Notes: generated by a model from the letters alone, not told the origin. DNA of 64,000 nucleotides from an uncultured Collinsella sp. (GCA_900556875.1 USQQ01000005.1:1-64000), one strand, 5' to 3'. Counted from the first letter of the stretch, positions 25,344 through 38,170 are shown. Translations and numbers: made by a program.

Positions 25344-26282
25344 ATGGCACCTCAAGTTGAGCTCACCCCATGCGGGGCCATGTTTGACATCTTTAAGCGC
25401 GCGGCGCATTTGAGCCATATCGAGCTGTGCGGCTTGGTGCTTTCGTCCCGTCCGCTCGCCGACGGCCGCAGCCCGCAGAGCCGAGCCGCCGATCGCTCTT
25501 GGGTTTCCCGCTTTATCGTTCGCGCGCCGGTCGGCACGCTTCAGCAGCGCTACTTTGCCGAATACGGTACCTCGGCTGCGCGTATTATGTCGCAACTGGC
25601 CCTGCGCCAGCGCAATCCCATGGACTCCACGGCTGTGATCAATATGGTGTGCGGCCCTGCAGGTGAACCGATGGTACGCGCGCTCGAAGAGTGCCACCAG
25701 GACACGAATCTCTATCGCAACGCGCTCGATCGCCTGTCCCAGGCGGCGGAACTCATGCCCGCCGAGCGCGCCGAGGCCGTGCTGGTGCTGTTTGTCGCCG
25801 TCGGTTGTTCGGCGGATGTGCGGTCCTCGGTGAACTATGCCATCGACTACGCGCACGCGACCTGTGGCGGAGGCACCTCCACGCCGCGTTCGCTTGGCAT
25901 GTCGATGACCGCGGGCGAGCGCGAACCCGCCCCGGCGCATCCCTTGGGCTTGCTGCGCGTGCAAAACAGTTTTGTCGTGAGCGCCCCGCGTTGGATTCAG
26001 CCGAGCGAGCAGGGTGTTGAGATTGGCGCGCTGGCCACTGGTGAGGGCGATATTACCGACGTCGGCGACGATGTCTCGGCCCGCCATGCCCATATCTGGT
26101 GCGATGCTCAAAATATCTGGCACGTCGAGGACTTGTCGTCTACCAACGGAACCGTGGTGGTAAACGGGGCCACGCGCGTCTGCATTCAGGTCGAGCCCGG
26201 CCGTTCCGCCCAACTCAATCCCGGCGACGAGCTCAAGCTCGGCGAATCCACTACCTACGCCATCCTCTTCGGTGCCCTCTAG
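25344..26282 (+). CDS. FHA-domain protein partnered with kinase
   Basis: 312 residues. The first about 200 residues are an unrecognised mainly helical region (MFDIFKRAAHLSHIELCGLV). The C-terminal FHA domain (about 215-310) has GDDVSARHAHIW and LSSTNGTVVVNG. The FHA domain binds phosphothreonine, so this is probably an effector or scaffold for the upstream kinase. AAGGAGG lies 8 bases before the start. Confidence 0.88.
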   Translation: MAPQVELTPCGAMFDIFKRAAHLSHIELCGLVLSSRPLADGRSPQSRAADRSWVSRFIVRAPVGTLQQRYFAEYGTSAARIMSQLALRQRNPMDSTAVINMVCGPAGEPMVRALEECHQDTNLYRNALDRLSQAAELMPAERAEAVLVLFVAVGCSADVRSSVNYAIDYAHATCGGGTSTPRSLGMSMTAGEREPAPAHPLGLLRVQNSFVVSAPRWIQPSEQGVEIGALATGEGDITDVGDDVSARHAHIWCDAQNIWHVEDLSSTNGTVVVNGATRVCIQVEPGRSAQLNPGDELKLGESTTYAILFGAL

Positions 26283-26293
26283 CCAGTCCCGCC

Positions 26294-26325
26294 AAATGGT
26301 CCCTCCGTCCCCAAGGGATCATTTT
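26294..26325 (+). terminator. Terminator after the kinase-FHA module
   Basis: An 11-bp stem AAATGGTCCCT / AGGGATCATTT with one mismatch and a 9-base loop, ending in TTTT, 11 bases after the FHA stop. Confidence 0.65.
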
Positions 26326-26684
26326 GCTCCCGGCAGTCACCCGAGGTAAACCTTTACCGCCCGCCTATATTTGCCGAAATTACACTTGACGGCGGGGTAC
26401 AATAAACCCGCATGCGGATTTCCGTTGCGGGCGCTTCCCATCGCCGGGGCGTGCCCGGGAGCATCCGGCATGCGGCCTTTGCGGCGCTCGGTCATGTGCA
26501 AGACGGGCGGTCGGGCCTGTAGGGCGCATCAGCTGCCCCTCGCCTCGGCATGTCTTCTCTCCACGCCATGTACCTGCTGCTGAGCCTGCCTGCCAGATGA
26601 TTGGAAGCAACAGCGTAAATCCCATCACGCCAACATCCCGGCGATCGCCGGGGCCTGTATACCTATATGAGAGGAGAGGGGTAT
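26326..26684 (+). promoter_or_regulatory. Long leader of nifJ
   Basis: No gene is supported in this stretch. TACAAT at 26398-26403 is a -10 candidate, though the nearest TTGACG is only 6 bases upstream, so the promoter is uncertain. If used, it leaves a leader of about 270 bases rich in GC-stem sequence, including CCGGCATGCGG. I could not match it to a known riboswitch. Confidence 0.35.
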
Positions 26685-30224
<3,540 letters not shown>

Positions 30225-30234
30225 GTCTCCCACC

Positions 30235-30359
30235 GCAGGATCTGAGGGCTGACCTTCGCGGACGTCCTCGGACATGAAAGAACCCCCGCTGCGCACAACG
30301 TGCGGCGGGGGTTCTTTCGTCCTGCGGAGTGTCCGCGAAGGTCAGCCCTCAGATCCTGC
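30235..30359 (+). terminator. nifJ terminator nested in a 29-bp perfect inverted repeat
   Basis: The inner hairpin (276-289 paired with 305-318 of the 30 kb block, stem GAAAGAACCCCCGC) ends in GGTTCTTTC and looks like the terminator. Around it, positions 30235-30263 and 30331-30359 are perfect 29-base inverted copies. The outer repeat is far longer than a terminator needs. Confidence 0.75.
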
Positions 30360-30497
30360 TACGACTACGTCCTCGGATTGTGGGGCTGGATGAAGGACGT
30401 GGCTGATGGGGTGCCTTGTCCCGGTCGCTGTTTCGCGCCTTTGGCGCGAAAGGCGCAGTACTTTGGGCGTGGGGGCTGGCTTGCGGACTCAGATGAC

Positions 30498-31859
30498 CTA
30501 GAGAGATATGGGTGCAAACGAGAAATCGTTGTTGGGGTCGTCCTTTTCCATAAACTCATCGAGACAGAATGTCATATAGATTGGAACGTAAAGGACCTTG
30601 CCCTCTTTGCAAAGGTTTTCGTGGCTCAGCACAACGGCCTCGGGAATTTTGTACTCGCCCACACTCATCAAACGGTCGAGGGCTGCATGTGCTCGAACTT
30701 TCTTGCCCGATTTGACTTCGATTGGGACAACATGCCCGCGGGCACCTTCGATTACAAAGTCGACTTCACCGACCTCACGCGTTTGGTAGTACCACGTATC
30801 TGCTCCGAGGGCAACGAGTTCCTGTGCGACCACGTTCTCATAGAGGCCGCCGAGGTTGGGAGTTTTCATGTCAAGGTAGACGGCGCGTGCAGTGCTGCCG
30901 GGGTACCGCGATGCTAGCATGCCCGTATCAGACTCGTATAGTTTGAAGGCTGTCGTTTTCTCCGTCCTCTTGAGGGGACTCCGTGGCTCCGTCACCCTGG
31001 CGACCATCAATCCAACACCTGCGTTAACAAGCCACAGGAAATCCTGTTCATATTTTTTAAGGCGAGCTCCCTCACCCAGAGACGAAACAACAAAGCGATG
31101 AGACTCCGCCTCAAGCTGAACGGGAATTTGCTCGAAAATCGACCGAACGTTAAACGCTCGAGTCGATGCATATTTTGAGATATCGCTTTTGTACTGATCG
31201 ACCAGCTGAGTTTGAAGCGCACGTGTGCTCACGAGCGAATAACCCGAATCAATATAGTTCTGAACGACCTCCGGCATGCCGCCGCAAACGATATATGCTC
31301 TATAGTTTTTGAGCATCGCCTCATGAATATAGTTTTCGACAGGATGCTTCTCGACAAGGCAGCTGCGAATACCGGCAAGCACATTCTCGCTGACGCTGTT
31401 TGCCCAACAAAACTCTTCAAAATCCATCGGGCGCATAACAATGTGCTCGACATACCCCACCGGAAAAGAAGAGATCCCCTTAAACTCAGTCCCAAGCATA
31501 GACCCCGAGAAGACATAGCTAAAGCGCCCGTCCTCGACCAACGCCTTCATGAGCGTGACGATCTGCGGATACTCCTGTATTTCATCGACAAAGATAAGCG
31601 TATCTCCCTCAACAAGCGGTGCATCCGCAAGAAGGGCCACGCGGTTGATAAAGTCAACGGCGTTCTTAGCGCCAATGAGCACATCTCTTGCCTCGGCATC
31701 GAGCAGCAAATTGGCCTCAAAATACGACGCGTAGTTGTCTTTACCAAACGCGCGAATCGCATAGCTCTTGCCAATCTGACGCGCACCGGTAACAAGTAAC
31801 GCTTTATCGGAGTCGTTCTTCCAGCTCAAAAGCCTGTCAGTGACCTTACGGCGTAGCAT
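30498..31859 (-). CDS. AAA ATPase with DUF4143 domain
   Basis: 453 residues. The AAA_14 domain has Walker A GARQIGKS (about 26-33) and Walker B FVDEIQEYP, and the C-terminal half has the DUF4143 features (YENVVAQEL, WYYQTREVGEVDFVIE, PIEVKSGK) that look like a degenerate PD-(D/E)xK nuclease fold. These proteins are abundant in gut bacteria, with no settled role. The start lies directly beside three 34-bp repeats. Confidence 0.93.
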   Translation of the reverse strand: MLRRKVTDRLLSWKNDSDKALLVTGARQIGKSYAIRAFGKDNYASYFEANLLLDAEARDVLIGAKNAVDFINRVALLADAPLVEGDTLIFVDEIQEYPQIVTLMKALVEDGRFSYVFSGSMLGTEFKGISSFPVGYVEHIVMRPMDFEEFCWANSVSENVLAGIRSCLVEKHPVENYIHEAMLKNYRAYIVCGGMPEVVQNYIDSGYSLVSTRALQTQLVDQYKSDISKYASTRAFNVRSIFEQIPVQLEAESHRFVVSSLGEGARLKKYEQDFLWLVNAGVGLMVARVTEPRSPLKRTEKTTAFKLYESDTGMLASRYPGSTARAVYLDMKTPNLGGLYENVVAQELVALGADTWYYQTREVGEVDFVIEGARGHVVPIEVKSGKKVRAHAALDRLMSVGEYKIPEAVVLSHENLCKEGKVLYVPIYMTFCLDEFMEKDDPNNDFSFAPISL

Positions 31860-31874
31860 TAAAACACCCCATTG

Positions 31875-31960
31875 ACAAAAATTGGCAAATAGATTTGCCC
31901 ATAATCATACAAAAACTGGCAAATAGATTTGACCCAAATCGTACAAAAATTGGCAGATAG
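31875..31960. repeat. 34-bp tandem repeats with palindromic core upstream of ATPase
   Basis: Two full units and one partial begin at 31875, 31909 and 31943, exactly 34 bases apart, each opening ACAAAAA(T/C)TGGCA. The first holds the perfect palindrome GGCAAATAGATTTGCC (31884-31899); the later two are imperfect. The array begins 16 bases upstream of the ATPase start codon, where an autoregulatory operator would sit. Confidence 0.7.
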
Positions 31961-32519
31961 CAAAGATTCGCTTAGGTCTCAAAGCCATCGAGTCGGCGCG
32001 GTGCCATGCGAAAACGCTGGGGACGCCGTTAGCGTTCTCGGCTGCTTGGGTGGGCAGGAGCGAAAGGGCATCAGCGGCGTTCATGCAGTATCCGACGGTA
32101 AAGTTCCATACTGCGAACTCACAATCGCTTGCCGCAAAGTGAAGCGCGATTGGCTATCCCTTTTGTTGGATGAAAAGCCCCGTGTTATTGCAGGGGTGCA
32201 TACTTGTCTTGCAAGTGCATAGAATCTCGTATAGTGCGAGTAAATAATTGCAGTGTCCGTTATGTGTTTAGCAAAGATATAGTTTGCATAATCCAGCCTA
32301 ATCTCTGCTCTAATTAAATAAAGTCGCACGTAGATGACGTAAACATGTGTGAGCTGGGCTTCTTTACGCTGAGCGGGTAAAAACGACCGTTCACCGTTAA
32401 ACTATTTTCAAAATGAATAAAATGAGCGATAAAGAGAATATAAACCTTAATAAACTCGCGTATTGCACGGACGCGGGTTATTAATGGGTTGTAGGCCTTT
32501 TACAGAAAGGATTCCAGCA
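31961..32519. other. AT-rich intergenic region before arcC
   Basis: No supported gene. Both strands carry short open frames (plus to 32222, minus from about 32090) without a ribosome site. The right part (32222-32519) is AT-rich and probably holds the arcC promoter; no clear -35/-10 pair stands out. Confidence 0.4.
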
Positions 32520-33482
32520 ATGTCTAAGCCTCTTGGTAAGCCCGACCGCATCGTCGTCGCCCTCGGCGGCAACGCCCTCGGCAACAACCCCGTCGAGCAG
32601 ATCGAGGCCGTGAGCAACACCGCCCACGCCCTCCTCGGCCTCATCGAGCAGGGCAACGAGATCATCATCACCCACGGCAACGGCCCGCAGGTCGGCATGA
32701 TCCAGAACGCCTTCGCCGCTGCCCACGATGCCATCGGTACCCCCGAGATGCCGCTGCCCGAGTGCGGCGCCATGTCCCAGGGCTACATTGGTTATCACCT
32801 GCAGCAGGGCATCGGCCGCGAGATGCACAAGCGCTATAAGCGTTGGCACGCCGCCACCGTCGTCACCCAGATCGAGTGCGATCCGGATGATCCCGCGTTC
32901 AAGAACCCGACCAAGCCGATCGGCCCCTTCTACACCGAGGAGCAGGCCAAGGAGTTCATGGCCGAGGATCCCTCCAAGGTCTTCGTCGAGGATTCCGGCC
33001 GCGGCTGGCGTCGCGTCGTCGCTTCTCCCGATCCCAAGAAGATCGTCGAGGCTGACTCCATCCTCAACCTGCTCGACAACGAGTTCATCGTCATCGCCTG
33101 CGGTGGCGGCGGCATCCCCGTCGTCCGCGACTACGAGAACAAGGGCTGCTACAAGGGCGTTCCCGCCGTCATCGACAAGGACCTGGGCGGCGAGCTGCTG
33201 GCCGAGGACTGCGACGCCGACGTCCTGTTCCTGCTGACCGCCGTCGAGCACGTCGCCATCAACTTTGGCAAGCCCAACCAGGAGGAGCTCGAGGACATCA
33301 CCGCCGACGAGGCCGAGCGCCTGGCCGACGAGGGCCAGTTCGGCAAGGGTTCCATGGAGCCCAAGGTCCGCGCCGCCATCAAGTTCGCCCGCTCCCGCAA
33401 GGGCCGCACCTGCATCATCGGCGCCCTGGACAAGGCCGCCGAGACCATGGCCGGCCTCTCCGGTACCCGCATCCACGAGTAG
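32520..33482 (+). CDS. arcC: Carbamate kinase
   Basis: 320 residues. It transfers phosphate from carbamoyl phosphate to ADP, yielding ATP, NH3 and CO2, usually the last step of arginine, agmatine or purine-ureide breakdown. Family marks are VVALGGNALG near the N-terminus, THGNGPQVGM and IACGGGGIPVV. GAAAGGA precedes the start. No arcA or arcB lies nearby, so the source of carbamoyl phosphate is not evident from this window. Confidence 0.96.
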   Translation: MSKPLGKPDRIVVALGGNALGNNPVEQIEAVSNTAHALLGLIEQGNEIIITHGNGPQVGMIQNAFAAAHDAIGTPEMPLPECGAMSQGYIGYHLQQGIGREMHKRYKRWHAATVVTQIECDPDDPAFKNPTKPIGPFYTEEQAKEFMAEDPSKVFVEDSGRGWRRVVASPDPKKIVEADSILNLLDNEFIVIACGGGGIPVVRDYENKGCYKGVPAVIDKDLGGELLAEDCDADVLFLLTAVEHVAINFGKPNQEELEDITADEAERLADEGQFGKGSMEPKVRAAIKFARSRKGRTCIIGALDKAAETMAGLSGTRIHE

Positions 33483-33547
33483 TCCCTACTCCGTTGCCTC
33501 TCCCGTGGGCGCCAGGCAAGACGCCCACAAACTAGCCTCTCTTCATG

Positions 33548-33580
33548 AGCCCCGCAGTCCGCTCCGGCTGCGGGGCTTTT
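33548..33580 (+). terminator. arcC terminator
   Basis: A 10-bp stem AGCCCCGCAG / CTGCGGGGCT with a 10-base loop and a TTTT tail, about 65 bases after the stop. Confidence 0.85.
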
Positions 33581-33588
33581 GCTATCGG

Positions 33589-33858
33589 TAGTCATTGGGG
33601 ACAGACTTAAATGAGTAGCACCAATCAACTGCGGAAAGTGCATCCCACAATGAGCGTCCAAAATGGGGTACAGTTTCCCCGGGGCCCTCAACCGGAAAAA
33701 TCATCCCTGAAGTTGCCCGAAAAATGGCCCCCAGTTTCCCAAACAGGCCGCTAACGGAAAGCGCATCCCGCTATCGAACTTCAAAGCGGGGTGCGCTTTC
33801 CGTGCCAGCAGTTCCGGGCATCCAGAGACCACTCAATTAAGTCTGTCCCCAATGACTA
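33589..33858. mobile_element. IR-bounded 270-bp repeat element
   Basis: The ends, AGTCATTGGGGACAGACTTA at 33590 and its inverse ending at 33857, form a 28-bp inverted repeat with one mismatch. Inside are GGAAA-type motifs in both orientations (33633, 33665, 33694, 33756, 33788) like those at 11040-11177. There is no coding frame. The size and ends suggest a MITE-like or REP-derived element. The right end overlaps the stop codon of the C39-like peptidase gene. Confidence 0.6.
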
Positions 33859-34890
33859 GTAGTAGGCCCACATGGCTTCGACTTCGTTAAGGACCTCTAC
33901 GACACCCCAGCGGCGGGCGCTGCGGCTGGCCGAGTTGGGATCGAAGACTTCAATATGGTCGGCGTCGTCAATACCGTAAAGCACAATGTAGTGGCCGACG
34001 TTGGTAAAGGTGCCCGGCCGAACGGCGGCGATGACGGGCGCTCCCGAACGCAGTGCCTGAGTCATCGAGTCACGATCGTTATGGAGCTCCGTTCCGTTAA
34101 GTCCCAACTGCCACGCGCCGCTCGTCATAAACGACCATTCGGTTGCACCGGTGGGGGCGTAGTTGCCCGCCTCGGAAAGCGCGCACATATCGATGGGGGT
34201 CATATCGGTGCGTCCCGTCTTAAAGATATAGACCATGGTGAGGCACGTGGGCCCGCATGCATTTTGGCGGATGGTGCCGCCGGCGTAAGGCAGCTCCGAC
34301 CACGCAGGGTCGATCTGATAGATATGGGGCATCGTGCCGGCTTGCCATTGCGAGCGCGGGGTCGAAAAGGCGAAAGAATAACCGGGCGCGACGGGGGCCT
34401 TGAGCAGCTTGTCCTCGGCGGTGGGCTCAAGGCCGGCCGAGCCGTGGGACATACAGGAGCTCATAAGCACAAAGACCAGACAGATGAGGATAGAGCACAG
34501 TGCGAGGCAAAGTCGACGAGCCGGAAGGGCGGGGGCATTCACGTACGATGTCGAGCGGTAGGGCTTGCCGTCGCGTCCGCCTTGGGAATGCGAAAAGAAG
34601 CGGTTGATATGGATGCCGGACTGACGTGCGCCGTTGCGGCGCAGTTGCGGAACCTCGGCCTGGCGCTGTCGAGTGCGCGCGCCCAGGCGGCTATCTTGCT
34701 GCGCGCTTGTGCCCGTGCTCGGACAGTCACTCTGCCGTGTTCTGCTTGTCTGCTGCCGAGACGAAGGCCTGGGTTGCTCTTGAGGGCGTTGCGGATTGCT
34801 GCTCGTGGCACTTCTAGGCGTCGGCGTGGTGCGGCCAGCAAGGCGAACGCTTTGTCGCCGTTGATCACCGTCGTTGTATCCGTATGCCAT
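33856..34890 (-). CDS. C39-like cysteine peptidase, membrane-anchored
   Basis: 344 residues: a basic, Gln/Arg/Ser-rich cytoplasmic N-terminus (about 1-125), one membrane helix (about 128-150: LCLALCSILICLVFVLMS) and an outward papain-like domain. Catalytic residues are Cys in NACGPTCLTM, His in NVGHYIVLYG and Asp or Asn in EVFDPNSASR, the C39-like (peptidase_C39_2) set. It probably cleaves a peptide or wall substrate outside the cell. The stop codon lies at the end of an IR-bounded repeat. Confidence 0.85.
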   Translation of the reverse strand: MAYGYNDGDQRRQSVRLAGRTTPTPRSATSSNPQRPQEQPRPSSRQQTSRTRQSDCPSTGTSAQQDSRLGARTRQRQAEVPQLRRNGARQSGIHINRFFSHSQGGRDGKPYRSTSYVNAPALPARRLCLALCSILICLVFVLMSSCMSHGSAGLEPTAEDKLLKAPVAPGYSFAFSTPRSQWQAGTMPHIYQIDPAWSELPYAGGTIRQNACGPTCLTMVYIFKTGRTDMTPIDMCALSEAGNYAPTGATEWSFMTSGAWQLGLNGTELHNDRDSMTQALRSGAPVIAAVRPGTFTNVGHYIVLYGIDDADHIEVFDPNSASRSARRWGVVEVLNEVEAMWAYY

Positions 34891-35251
34891 TCGTACCGCC
34901 TTGTCTCATGTATAACCTGTCTATCCTACAAAAAAGATGTGCAACAAATGGGTCTGCGCGTCAAAAGCTCGGTAAACGGTACGAAAGGCGCAAAACGCAC
35001 GGCTTCAAAAACATCTCTATATGCGTCCGATGAGCGTACGCCCGTCGGACGGGCGGCAACAATGAGTGGCAAACCGCGCCGTTCGTCCCAAAAACAGCGC
35101 CGCTCGTTTTGCAGTTCTGCCTTCGGTCGAGTCGCAAGCGGCGCTGCTGTGCCAAGGCCGTATCTTAAAGCCACGAAATAAAAGCGCGCGGTAAAACAGA
35201 CCGCGCAAGGGGTGACGCCAAAGAGGCGTCAATAAGGAAAGGAGGGGAACA
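34891..35251. other. Intergenic leader of the permease gene
   Basis: A basic 77-codon plus-strand frame (34948-35181) has no ribosome site and I do not call it. Two hairpins precede the permease: GCGCGGT-type (about 35185-35205) and TGACGCC / GGCGTCA (35213-35231), the latter 7 bases before AAGGAAAGGAGG. Confidence 0.4.
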
Positions 35252-36703
35252 ATGGCGGACAAGAACGCAGAAGTTGCAGTCGAAGGTAACGGCGGCATGA
35301 AGAAAACGCTTTCGCTCTGGAACTTCTTCACCATCGGTTTCGGTGCCATCATCGGAACTGGCTGGGTCCTGCAGGTCGGCGACTGGATGGTCGTGGGCGG
35401 TGGTCCCGTTCCCGCTATGATCGCATTCCTCTTGGGTGCAATCTTCCTCGTGCCCGTCGGAGCTGTTTTCGGTGAGCTCACGGCTGCTATCCCCATCTCG
35501 GGCGGCATCGTCGAGTATGTCGACCGTAGCTTTGGCCGTACGCTGAGCTACATCACCGGTTGGCTTCTGGCCCTGGGCAACGGCATCCTGTGCCCGTGGG
35601 AGGCCATCGCCATTTCGACCCTCGTGTCCGAGATGTTCGGCAGCCTGCCCGGTCTTGAGTGGCTGCGCGCCGTCAAGCTCTACACCATCTTGGGCGCCGA
35701 CGTTTACTTGTTCCCGACGCTAATCGCGCTCGGCTTTGCAGTCTACGTCATCTTCCTCAACTTCCGCGGTGCCAGCTCGGCCGCCAAGCTCCAGGCCTTC
35801 CTGACCAAGGCTCTGCTCTGCGGCATGCTGCTCGCCATGGGTGTCTCGCTGTTCACCGGTTCGCCGGAACACGCCATGCCCGTGTTCTCCCAGGTCACAG
35901 GTGCTGGCGGCGGCAAGCCCGCTACCGAGGGCACCAGCCTGTTCGCCGGCATCGTGTCGGTCCTGGTTTTGACCCCGTTCTTCTACGCCGGCTTCGATAC
36001 TATTCCTCAGCAGGCTGAGGAAGCAGCCGAGGGCCTCAACTGGAACAAGTTCGGCAAGATCATCTCCCTGGCCCTGCTGGCCGCCGGCGGCTTCTACATG
36101 GTCTGCATCTACTCGTTCGGCACCATCCTCGACTGGCATGAGTTTGTTAAGAGCCCGGTTCCCGCGCTGGCCTGCCTCAAGGGCATCAACATGCTCCTGT
36201 ACCTGGCCATGCTCGTCATCGCCACGCTTGGACCCATGGGCCCGATGAACTCCTTCTACGGCGCCACGAGCCGCATCATGCTCGCCATGGGCCGAAAGGG
36301 CCAGCTGCCCGAGAAGTTCGCCGAGGTCGATCCCAAGTCCGGCGCTCCCAAGCTCGCCTGCGTCGTTCTGGGCGTCATCACCGTCGTCGGTCCGTTCCTG
36401 GGCAAGAACATGCTCATCCCTCTGACCAACGTGTCGGCTCTCGCCTTCATCTTCTCCTGCGGCATGGTCGCCCTCGCTTGCCTGCGCATGCGCTTCACCG
36501 AGCCCGACCTGCCTCGTCCCTACGAGGTGCCCGGCGGCAAGTTTGGCATCTGCCTCGCTGTCGCTGCCTGCGCCGTCATCATCGGCTTGCTCGTGATCCC
36601 GTTCTCTCCCGCCTCCCTCAACATGGTGGAGTGGAGCATCGTGATCGGCTGGCTGGCCATTGGCCTGGCCCTCATGGCTTTCACCAATTCCCGCAAAAAG
36701 TAA
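35252..36703 (+). CDS. APC-family amino acid permease
   Basis: 483 residues with about 12 membrane helices. The first helix carries GFGAIIGTGW, the unwound Gly-rich substrate site of the APC superfamily; PISGGIVEYVDR follows helix 2. Substrate is likely an amino acid or related amine. AAGGAGGGG lies just upstream. The amidohydrolase gene follows by 131 bases, suggesting the permease imports its substrate. Confidence 0.92.
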   Translation: MADKNAEVAVEGNGGMKKTLSLWNFFTIGFGAIIGTGWVLQVGDWMVVGGGPVPAMIAFLLGAIFLVPVGAVFGELTAAIPISGGIVEYVDRSFGRTLSYITGWLLALGNGILCPWEAIAISTLVSEMFGSLPGLEWLRAVKLYTILGADVYLFPTLIALGFAVYVIFLNFRGASSAAKLQAFLTKALLCGMLLAMGVSLFTGSPEHAMPVFSQVTGAGGGKPATEGTSLFAGIVSVLVLTPFFYAGFDTIPQQAEEAAEGLNWNKFGKIISLALLAAGGFYMVCIYSFGTILDWHEFVKSPVPALACLKGINMLLYLAMLVIATLGPMGPMNSFYGATSRIMLAMGRKGQLPEKFAEVDPKSGAPKLACVVLGVITVVGPFLGKNMLIPLTNVSALAFIFSCGMVALACLRMRFTEPDLPRPYEVPGGKFGICLAVAACAVIIGLLVIPFSPASLNMVEWSIVIGWLAIGLALMAFTNSRKK

Positions 36704-36834
36704 CGCCTGGCCGGGGCGGATCGGGTGCGCGGAATCCTCTCTCCCGCGCACCGAACCCGGCACCACTTGGGTAGCTTTGTGAGGCCTTAACCCAACACGG
36801 CCTCGCCCACTATATGGATCCATAAGGAGGAACC

Positions 36835-38112
36835 ATGTCCACTAAGTATGCAATCGTTGGCGGCAAGCTCATCGACGGTACCGGTGCCGAGCCGGTCGAG
36901 AACTCCCTCGTTCTCGTCGACGACAACGGCAAGATCGAGTACGCCGGCACTATGCAGGACCTTCCCGAGGGCGTTGAGGTTATCGACGCCGCCGGCAAGA
37001 CCGTCCTTCCCGGTCTGATCGACACCCACCTGCACTTCTCGGGCAACCTGACCGACGATGACACCGATTGGGTTATGCAGCCGCTCCTCGAGAAGCAGGC
37101 CGTCGCCGTCAAGCAGGCCTACGACTGCCTCACCCACGGCCTCACCACCGTCTGCGAGATCGGCCGCTTTGGTATCCAGATCCGCGACTGCATCGACAAG
37201 GGCGTCTTCAAGGGCCCGCGCGTTCTGGCCACCGGACTCGGCTTCTGCCGTGTTGCCGGTCACGGTGACTCCCACCACTGCAGCCAGGAGCTCAACAAGG
37301 AATCGCACCCCTGGGGCGATCAGGTCGACGGTCCTTGGGATCTGCGTAAGGCCGTCCGTCGTCGCCTGCGCGAGAACCCCGATGCCATCAAGATCTGGGC
37401 TACCGGTGGCGGCATCTGGCGCTGGGACTCCGGTCGCGACCAGCACTACTGCTCCGAGGAGATCCAGGCCGTGATCGAAGAGGCCAAGTTGGTCGGCATC
37501 CCCGTGTGGAGCCACTGCTACAACAACCACGCCGCTGCCTACGATTCCGTCCGCTTTGGCTGCGAGCAGCTGATCCACGGTTTCGATATCGATGAGCGCA
37601 CCATGGACCTCATGGCCGAGCAGGGCACCTTCTTCACGCCGACGATCGCCTTCCTGCCCACCTGGTACGCCACCTATCCGCCCGTCTACGTCCCCGAGCT
37701 GCACGACAAGTACGAGGGCACCCTGGTCGAGAAGGAGCTGCAGCGCAACTACGACTGCCTGCGCGAGGCCAAGAAGCGCGGTGTCGTCATGACGATCGGC
37801 TCCGACTCCTTCTCCTTCGTCACCCCGTACGGCACCTGCTCCATCGAGGAGATGTACGAGTTTGTCGACAAGATCGGCTTCACCCCGGTCGAGACCATCA
37901 CCTGCGCCACCCTCAACGGTGCCAAGATGTGCCACATCGAGGACGAGACCGGTTCCATCGAGGCCGGCAAGTGCGCCGACCTGCTGGTCGTCAACGGTGA
38001 CGTCGCCGCCGACATCCACGTGCTCAACACCGACAACATGGACGTCATCATGAAGGACGGCTGGATCGTCGAGGCCGGAACTTTTGGTGAGGCTAACAAA
38101 TACAGCGCCTAA
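36835..38112 (+). CDS. Metal-dependent amidohydrolase (imidazolonepropionase-like)
   Basis: 425 residues. An N-terminal strand domain (VGGKLIDGTGAEP), the HxH pair in DTHLHF, a Lys in DAIKIWATGGG, His in SHCYNNH and HGFD, and Asp in IGSDSF make the usual metal site of the superfamily. It hydrolyses a C-N bond of a small cyclic or linear amide; prolidase-like and imidazolonepropionase-like enzymes share this architecture, so the substrate is open. AAGGAGG precedes the start. Preceding genes are an APC permease and, further up, carbamate kinase. Confidence 0.92.
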   Translation: MSTKYAIVGGKLIDGTGAEPVENSLVLVDDNGKIEYAGTMQDLPEGVEVIDAAGKTVLPGLIDTHLHFSGNLTDDDTDWVMQPLLEKQAVAVKQAYDCLTHGLTTVCEIGRFGIQIRDCIDKGVFKGPRVLATGLGFCRVAGHGDSHHCSQELNKESHPWGDQVDGPWDLRKAVRRRLRENPDAIKIWATGGGIWRWDSGRDQHYCSEEIQAVIEEAKLVGIPVWSHCYNNHAAAYDSVRFGCEQLIHGFDIDERTMDLMAEQGTFFTPTIAFLPTWYATYPPVYVPELHDKYEGTLVEKELQRNYDCLREAKKRGVVMTIGSDSFSFVTPYGTCSIEEMYEFVDKIGFTPVETITCATLNGAKMCHIEDETGSIEAGKCADLLVVNGDVAADIHVLNTDNMDVIMKDGWIVEAGTFGEANKYSA

Positions 38113-38170
38113 GATACCGTTTGTCGATGGCTTGATGTAAAACACAGTTTTTGATTGCATAATGCAATGG

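Noticed and set aside
31929..32222. Possible small gene in the pre-arcC region
   Set aside because: Open frames on both strands, neither with a ribosome site; the plus frame begins inside the 34-bp repeats.
34948..35181. 77-codon basic plus-strand frame upstream of the permease
   Set aside because: No Shine-Dalgarno and no recognisable domain; left as leader DNA.
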